Part shown: one piece after another, positions 55,992-64,000 of the stretch
Layout of the letters: each line of letters opens with the position of its first letter
Position numbering within the stretch: position 1 is the stretch's first letter
Assembly (NCBI GenBank): GCA_002786065.1
Contig: NHNY01000004.1
Span: 248,001-312,000 of the forward strand
Direction of reading: 5' to 3'
Length of the DNA stretch: 64,000 nt
DNA from: Microcyclospora pomicola
Lineage: Eukaryota; Ascomycota; Dothideomycetes; Capnodiales
Position numbers and translations under genes: made by a program
The notes under the pieces: model-generated
Database searches by the model: none
The model's input: the letters and a program-made list of their open reading frames with translations, nothing else
Told to the model about the DNA's origin: nothing

Positions 55992-58082
55992 ATGCCTCGC
56001 ATGACACGCGCGCAAGCTGCGCAAGTCGCCGAAGACCTGCACGTTGACGAAGACGTATTGCTCGAAATGCATGGCAACGATAGCGGTGCCCTCGACCTCG
56101 TGGATACCACTTTGAGCAAGAGCCACTCGTCGCGCAAACCTTTGGGCGAGATCACACCTAACAGCAGTGGTAACAAGTCCGAAGGAGAGCAGTCGTCCAC
56201 TCCAGACGAAGACGAGCATCGCCAGGCTCTTCACAAGTCAACTACGAGAAGCAAGAAGGGTGGAAGAAAGGCCAACAATGAGAAGAGTACAACTTCTGGC
56301 GCAACAAGCCCAGTGAGCACATTCGGAAGCTCAGAGGATGCGCAAGACTCCATCCCGAGCGAAGTAATTGGGGCTGAACATGTGATCTCGACAACTACAG
56401 TTTCATCGCAAGGTTAGTAACAGAAGGGATTCATTGTTTCGTGCCCTGCAAGTCACATGACGCTAATGCAGGGGTACACAGACAAGGACGAGCCCATGCA
56501 AAACCAAGAGACTACATCTACGATCCTACCTACTACTCTCGGACGGTCGACGAGAAGTCGCAAAGCTAAGCATACAGAGACATCGATTCAGCTACAGGCT
56601 GAAGGAGAACATTCAACTGGGAAAGCAGAATATTTCCAACAGCTACTCGACGCACCAATCGAAGAGGCGATACCGTATTCACAGAGCAACGAGGCACCAG
56701 GTCTGCTCGAGGCGAGCGCGGAATTTACAGGTATGAGCGTGTTGGATGCGCCTGCTTCTCCCCTACCATCCGCCATGCCAAACGTAGTCCATAAGCTCCG
56801 TAACGAGGCAGCTTCGAAGCGCTCCACGAGCAATAAAGAGAACATGGACCCTATCGAGACAAGCCCGCCGACGACACCTTCGCGTGCTACCGAACTCGAA
56901 GAGGTGCCCCCTACCGACATGGCATTGCTAGACCCGACCTCGAACATCGCAACGATCTCGCTTACGCCGGCTGGCCCTTCCACCTACGATGACCTCGAGA
57001 CTGCTGCTATTGAAGCAGCAACACCATCATCCACACCTCGGAGAACCTCGACTTTATCATCAAACAACGCGATTGAAGCCATGGACGCTCTTGAAGATGC
57101 CGTTGATAAGATCAATGCCGAACTGCCCAACGTTGTCGCATTGTCGCAAGGTCTCAAGACTAATAAGAAGGAAGCACCGATTGTCAGAATGACCAAGGGA
57201 GCTCAAGCACGCATTTCGATGGCACATGGTACCGTGAAATCGACCCCTTCGTGGGGCCCTCCTCGGCAGTCGACACTTGGACGTTCGCACAGTGTTAGGG
57301 ACTCTGCTGCCAACAACAAGAGTGCCGATGCTGGTGCGGCGGAGAAGAAAGAAGTGGTCATTCCGCACAGCAAGCCTAGACCGATGTCAATGTCTTTCCC
57401 TGCACCAAAGCTGCAGGTCAAATCCTCGAAACCGCCGACTAAGTCAACCTTCCAGCTGCCTGGAGAAGCTGTAGCAGCCAAACTCAAGGCAGCCAAGGAA
57501 GAGCGGGCTGGGAAAGAGACCGATGGAAAGAAGACTTTCAAGGCTCGTCCTGTTCCTTCATCTATGAAAGTGGCACCATTTGTCCGCGAAAACAATGCCA
57601 GCAAGTTTCGTCAGTCCCTGATGATGGTCAAGACGGACCAGCCTGCTGGGCATCGTCGCGCCAACAGTGTTGCGCCACAGCAACCACGTCCAGCAACCAA
57701 GACCGTACTTGCTAGCAGCACGAACAACAAGCTTGGCTCGAGCACTATCACGGTGAGCAAGCGACCGTCTACTGCGATGGCCAACATCAATCGCGTACGC
57801 ACCGCCAGCGGGTCATCGGAGACGACTGGAACAACTGCTCAGCGTGTGCCTTCGAAGGGTACAAACAAGGGCAAAGAAGTCTTCAATCGTGCTGCTGCGG
57901 CAAAGGAGGCCCAAGAGAAAGAAAAGCGCGAAAAGGAAGAAGCTACCAAGCAGGCTCGCGCTGCTGCAGCGGAACGGAGTCGACAAGCTAGTCGCGAGTG
58001 GGCAAAGAAGCAAGAGATGAAGAAACTTGGGTCTAAAGCCTACGTCGCGCCCAACGCTGTTCAGCCAGCGCAAGCAGCTTGA
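55992..58082 (+). CDS. Large disordered protein with TPX2-like FKARP motif
   Basis: 673 residues from exons 55992-56412 and 56482-58082. The 69-bp intron has donor GTTAGT, branch GCTAATG and acceptor ACACAG; the junction reads TTTVSSQ-D-KDEPMQN. A nearer AG (56471) would break the frame. The N-terminus has MTRAQAAQVAEDLHVDEDVL, then RKPLGEITPN. The body is Ser/Thr/Pro/Lys-rich. Late in the protein come FQLPGEAVAAKLKAAKEER and KTFKARPVPSSMKVAPFV; FKARPxP is typical of TPX2-type microtubule-associated proteins. A charged coiled coil rich in Ala/Lys/Glu (AKEAQEKEKREKEEATKQARAAAAE, given in parts as AKEAQEKEKREKEE and ATKQARAAAAE) and AYVAPN follow. A cytoskeletal role is inference. Confidence 0.72.
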
Positions 58083-59838
<1,756 letters not shown>

Positions 59839-60424
59839 AATAGTCGCAAGGCAATCGAGTGCTGCAGCTCTCATACTGAACTACAACTTGTTATATAGTA
59901 GCTTTATACCCTTCAGTTCACTGCTTTCATGGTGTCTGTACAAATTCAACATGTTCTATGTTGCGCGCGCGAAGCATCGGCGAAAGGACACTTCATAAAG
60001 TATATGTTCGCAACATACACCGACTCGATCGGATGCACCGTTCTTAGGACTTGCAGGCTATGAGGTGCAAATCGATTCACATATTCAAAAGTCTGAAGTA
60101 GCAGAGGGGTAGAAGTCTTGCGTCCAACCACAAAGCCGAAAAGTTGCGGGGAACGTGTGTTTAAGCATTGCGGAATTGCCGGCGCCGCGACCTCGGGCCC
60201 AGATCTAGAGTGCATTGAACGACGCAACATTGGGTTTCGTATAGAAAAAAGAACGTCACTGTGAACGACCCTAGGCATCCCTGTAGCCCGAGGTCCGTCT
60301 GGAAGCGGCATTGGAGCTAAAAGCATGGGTGGTTATATAATGACATGGCAGGCAGCTTGGTCGTCGAAAGGGAGAACGTCCCTCCTACCTACGTCCAATC
60401 TGCCGTACGCTTGCATCGACCACC
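59839..60424. promoter_or_regulatory. Intergenic, upstream of the carboxylesterase
   Basis: 586 bp between tandem genes. A TATA-like tatataatg lies about 90 bases before the esterase start (near 60335). No gene seen. Confidence 0.4.
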
Positions 60425-62171
60425 ATGAGGACCTCTTCAAGCACGCTGGCAGCTTGCCTCCTCACCCTCTCGTCGACCATTCAAGCACAACATCATGGTT
60501 GGGGCCCAGGTCCACATCGGCCGCCACGTCCCCAAAACCAGGACTGTTCTCACTGTGACTTCAAGGTCGGCCAGGCAGTCTCAACCACCTCCGGCCTTGT
60601 TCACGGACATGCAGCTTCCAATGCCACCCAGGTCTCGGAATATCTGGCAATTCCATTCGCGCAACCTCCCGTAGGTGACCTTCGCTTCGCCCCACCACAA
60701 GCATACCGCAGCGACAAGGAGATTTCAGGCGCTGCCTTTGGAAATGTTTGCCCACAAATGGTTCGCCAGGCTGAAATCCCGACGTCATTGCCCACGACCG
60801 TATACAACGTGCTTTGTGCCATCGCGGGCTGCTACCAGCATCCGCAGGAGGACTGTCTGACGCTGAACGTCTGGAGCAAACCGCAGTCTGGAAGCCCCAA
60901 GAAGCCCGTGTTGGTGTGGATCTACGGCGGTGCCTTTTATTCCGGCGGCACCAACATTACCGCGTACTCTGGTCAGTACTTCGTGGACCAGGAGGACGTT
61001 GTCGTCGTCACGTTGAAGTAAGTGCTATTCGACTCCCGCATGTCAATCGCAATGCCGCCCTTGCTGACTCTTGCTTTAGCTACCGCCTCGGCATTTTCGG
61101 GTTTCCTGGTAGTCCGGCCCTGGAGCAGAACGTGGGTCTTCTGGATCAGAGGCTAGCTGTGGAATGGGTAAGTGACTTACGATGTCTGGAAACTTCATCG
61201 CAAAGATCGCTCACTAATGTGTACAGGTCCGGGACAACATCGCACAATTTGGCGGCGATCCTGACCGCATCACCATCTTTGGCGAGTCTGCCGGCGCTGC
61301 CAGCGTAGAGTACTACAACTACGCCTGGACAGAAGACCCCATCATCGCGGGCTCCATCGCTCAGTCGGGGTCTGCGTTCGGACTGGGTGCCAACAATGCT
61401 CAAGATGTACAAACCGCCAAATGGTACGCGCTCAGCAAGACGCTCGGCTGCGGCGACAACACAACCCAGACCCCCGAGGAAGTGGTAGCATGCATGCGCA
61501 ACCCCGCGAAAGTCAGCATGGAGGAGCTGCTCAACAAGACCGCGCCGCCGACCGGACAGATCCTCGCTGCATTTGGCCCGACGATCGACAGCAAGCTCGT
61601 CTTCGCCAACTACACCAAGCAGTCACTTGCCGGTCAATTCATTCAGAAGCCGCTGCTCGCGGGCAATAACGACTACGAAGGCGCCCTCTTCGAGTTGATC
61701 GAGCTTGGCGCGGGCGTCGTCGAGCCCGCCGGGTACTGGGACGCCTTCACCCAGAGCGACTTCACGTGCCCCTCCAACACGCAATCCTGGGCGCGCTGGC
61801 TGCACAACGTGCCCGTCTGGCGCTATCGCTACATGCCCACCTTCCCCAACCTCGACATCCCGACCTCGGACGGCCGCGCTTACCACTCCGCCGAAATCGC
61901 TGTGGTGTTCGGAACCGACCAGGAGGCGTCTGGCGCCGACTCCACCACTCGCGAGCGCGAGCTCGGCAGCTATATGCGTGGAGCCTGGGCAGCGTTCGCG
62001 CACTGTCCGACCTCCGGGTTGGCCAACTCGCTTGGGTGGCCAGAATATAGTCCTCAGCCGAATGGCACGAAAGGCCTGGTGGTACTCGGCCAGGAGAACG
62101 CGCCACTCGTACAGTTCGAAGCACGCGGGCTATGGGATGGAACGTGCCCATTGGTGGTCGACGGTCCATAG
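60425..62171 (+). CDS. Secreted type-B carboxylesterase/lipase, three exons
   Basis: 541 residues from exons 60425-61017, 61080-61167 and 61227-62171 (introns 62 and 59 bp). An alpha/beta hydrolase of the cholinesterase/carboxylesterase family, probably extracellular. A signal peptide is visible (TLAACLLTLSSTIQAQ). Then come YLAIPFAQPPVGDLRF, EDCLTLNVW, the oxyanion segment VWIYGGAFYSGG, TL-N-YRLGIFGFPGSP across intron 1, LAVEW-VRDNIAQFGGDPD across intron 2, and the catalytic Ser in FGESAGAAS. The acid is probably Glu in NDYEGALFE and the His is in AYHSAEIAVVFGT. Cys spacing suggests disulphides. The substrate cannot be told. Confidence 0.93.
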
Positions 62172-62312
62172 AAGTTGTCTCACAGCGACTATCTGAAATC
62201 AAAAGCTAGTGTTGGAAAAGGCGGAGTTGTGCCCTACCATGATCTCAATCTCGCATCCCCGAAAAGCAATAGAGAGTAAGCTGTGTCTCGTGATTCCCTC
62301 CCTCATCCGTAC

Positions 62313-64000
62313 TCAGTGCATAGCCATCACGCCTCCCGTATCCAAGTCGCGCTCGAACTCTGCCTGGATGGTGATGACCTGCTGCAACTTGGCCAGATCA
62401 AGCTTCTCTTCGGCGAACTGCGCCAGGCTGCTCGCGGTCCGGATGACATTCTTGATCTGGCGGCCGTTCAGTTCGGCTTCGGCAAGTGCGTCGTAGCCAG
62501 CTTCGTCAATGGCGGCACCGCCCGTCGTCGCATGGTCGTCCTTGGTCGCGCGGAAAAAGTTCTTCCAGATCTGCTTGCGTGAGGCCGCGGTGAGATCGGT
62601 GTACTTCAGCGGGACGTGGATGCGAGACTTGAAGGCGTCTATAGAGGGTTCATGTCAGTGTCATACATATGGAGCGGTGGGCGCTCGTTTCTTGGAAGAT
62701 TCGAGGGGGACTCACCATCGAAAGTGGAGACGCGATTACTCGTCAAAAACAGAATACCCTGGTAGTACTCTAGCACACGCAGGAAGATAGAGACTAAGCT
62801 GTTACGCTCCATATCGTGCAAAGACCGCTGCTCGAGGAAGATGTCGGCCTCGTCGATCAGCAACACAGCCTTCCAGGTCGAAGCCAGGTCAAGAATACGG
62901 CTGAGGCGCTCGTCAAGGCTGGAACTGTGGGTACCAAGATCGCCACTGGATACCATGTACAGCGGACGCTGGCAGTACTCGGCAACAGTCTCCGCGGTAA
63001 GCGTTTTGCCCACGCCCGGAGGACCGTGGAGGACCTGAAAAGGCTGTCCGTCAGTGTATGCTTTACGAAAAAGGGAAGGAGAAAAATATGACTTACCATG
63101 ACCAGACCTCTACCTTTCCCCTTGATAATGTCATCAAGATGGTTCTGCTTATTGATGTGCGTTGTGACCAAGGCCCGAACAAGCTGCTTCTGCGCGGCCG
63201 GAAGGACGAGCTGGTCGAAGCATTCCGGGTCCCAGTCGGCAGGCGACAGTTGGTCAATGAAGAAATCGAACCACTTTTTCTCGGTAAACGAGAATCCGCG
63301 AGTCATGGCGGAGGCCAGCAAGCACTGGTCATCACTCAACGGATCGACGTTGGACTTTGCATGCGCCGCATCGTCGAAATCCTCGACAAGTTCTTCGTCG
63401 CTTTCTTCAATGAGGCCGACTTGGGGACTCTGCTCTGCCTTTGAAATGAAGGCATTCACACGGAATGCTAGGTGGGCGTTTATACGATGGAACGTCTTCG
63501 TATCGACCACTACTCGGCCACTGAAGCTGTACCTGCTTTGCAGGTGATCGCTATGCTCGATGGCAACACCCTCATAGCAGTGGAAGCTCATGCCAGCCAA
63601 CTTTTCGAAGCGACGGCCGCGAGCTATCAGCTGGGATTTGATCCCTTCCACATCCGGATGCCACTCGAGAGGGTAGGCAGGAAGGTCAGAGATGCGTACG
63701 ACCCCTGCGAAGGCGCTTACGGAACGAGTGGTGGCGTTGGTGCCCACATGGTCACCATCGAAATCGACGTAGTCACAATCAAGGGCCAAGCCGGGTGGGC
63801 TGAAAGTGGTGGCATAACTGTTGAGCTTGAACGCCCTTGGTTGACCCTGCCTTGGGGAGTATATAATGGTGCCGGGTGTGAAGATTGTCCAAAGATACTG
63901 ATAGCTGATGAGACCTTTTTCGAGCAGATTGTTAGTCTCTTCAATAGTCTCCTTGAAATGCTGGTTGATAAAGTCGAGGAGGAGATCGAGATGCTGAGCC
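62313..64000 (-). CDS. AAA ATPase with fungal DUF7025-type N-terminal region, 5' partial
   Basis: Open to the window edge, so the start lies beyond 64000. Exons seen: 64000-63097, 63034-62716 and 62638-62313, with introns of 62 and 77 bp; the frame is kept at both junctions (GRGLVM-VLHGPPG and VSTFD-D-AFKSRIHV). The upstream part (YLWTIFTPGTIIYSPRQGQP, LEWHPDVEGIKSQLIARGRRF, MSFHCYEGVA) is the region found before the AAA domain in a large fungal family. Then Walker A HGPPGVGKT, Walker B AVLLIDEADIF, the sensor FLTSNRV, and a C-terminal helical lid with NGRQIKNVIRTA. It ends VMAMH at 62313. Function in this family is unknown. Confidence 0.9.

Overview
The window is nuclear DNA of a filamentous ascomycete (Pezizomycotina), probably a dothideomycete. 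The evidence is the gene content (FMT1, Ups2, MED5, MED18, KSH1, TAF13, eIF3f, UTP25, Kgd4, MetAP2, HEM2 and others), short spliceosomal introns of about 50-165 nt with GT..AG ends and CTRAC-like branch sites, and fungus-only families (HeLo domain, Ecl1 family, DUF7025 AAA ATPase, fungal STAND-type N-terminus with ankyrin repeats). The class-level assignment is inference. I see no transposon, retroelement, rRNA, tRNA or CRISPR array.

Layout. 1-9.5 kb: 5'-truncated MFS drug transporter, Ups2 lipid-transfer protein, mitochondrial Met-tRNA formyltransferase, a decayed oxidoreductase gene, a SWIM/RING ubiquitin ligase and a GT8 glycosyltransferase. 10.3-23.1 kb: an ankyrin protein with a fungal STAND-like N-terminus, Mediator MED5, an aldo-keto reductase with a tiny last exon, a conserved fungal protein of unknown role and a HeLo-domain protein. 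23.5-29 kb: a compact housekeeping block in divergent pairs (KSH1/TAF13, eIF3f/UTP25). 29.2-45 kb: six-exon sugar transporter, Kgd4, MED18, a gene relic, a disordered protein, MetAP2, an NCBP3-like protein, an NTF2-like protein, a p24 cargo receptor and an SDR. 45-53.6 kb: the small Ecl1-type gene sits alone between two gene-free stretches of about 4 kb. 53.6-64 kb: formate/nitrite transporter, a protein with a TPX2-like motif, HEM2, a secreted carboxylesterase and an AAA ATPase running off the window.

No multi-gene operon-like or biosynthetic cluster is evident; neighbours mostly do unrelated jobs. Themes that recur are mitochondrial function (Ups2, FMT1, Kgd4, first step after ALA in haem synthesis), transcription (TAF13, MED5, MED18), translation and ribosome assembly (eIF3f, UTP25, MetAP2), secretory traffic (KSH1, p24), and two proteins of classes linked to fungal self/non-self recognition and cell death (ankyrin/STAND-like and HeLo) about 9 kb apart.

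I rebuilt the exon structures of twelve genes by hand from splice signals and reading-frame continuity. Every complete gene sums to a multiple of three, and most give the length or C-terminus expected for the family. The most distinctive things for follow-up are the two gene deserts around the Ecl1-type gene with nested inverted repeats, the compact palindromic promoter between eIF3f and UTP25, the HeLo and STAND-like proteins, a repeated LF(P) motif in the NCBP3-like protein, and two unrecognised coding-like relics.
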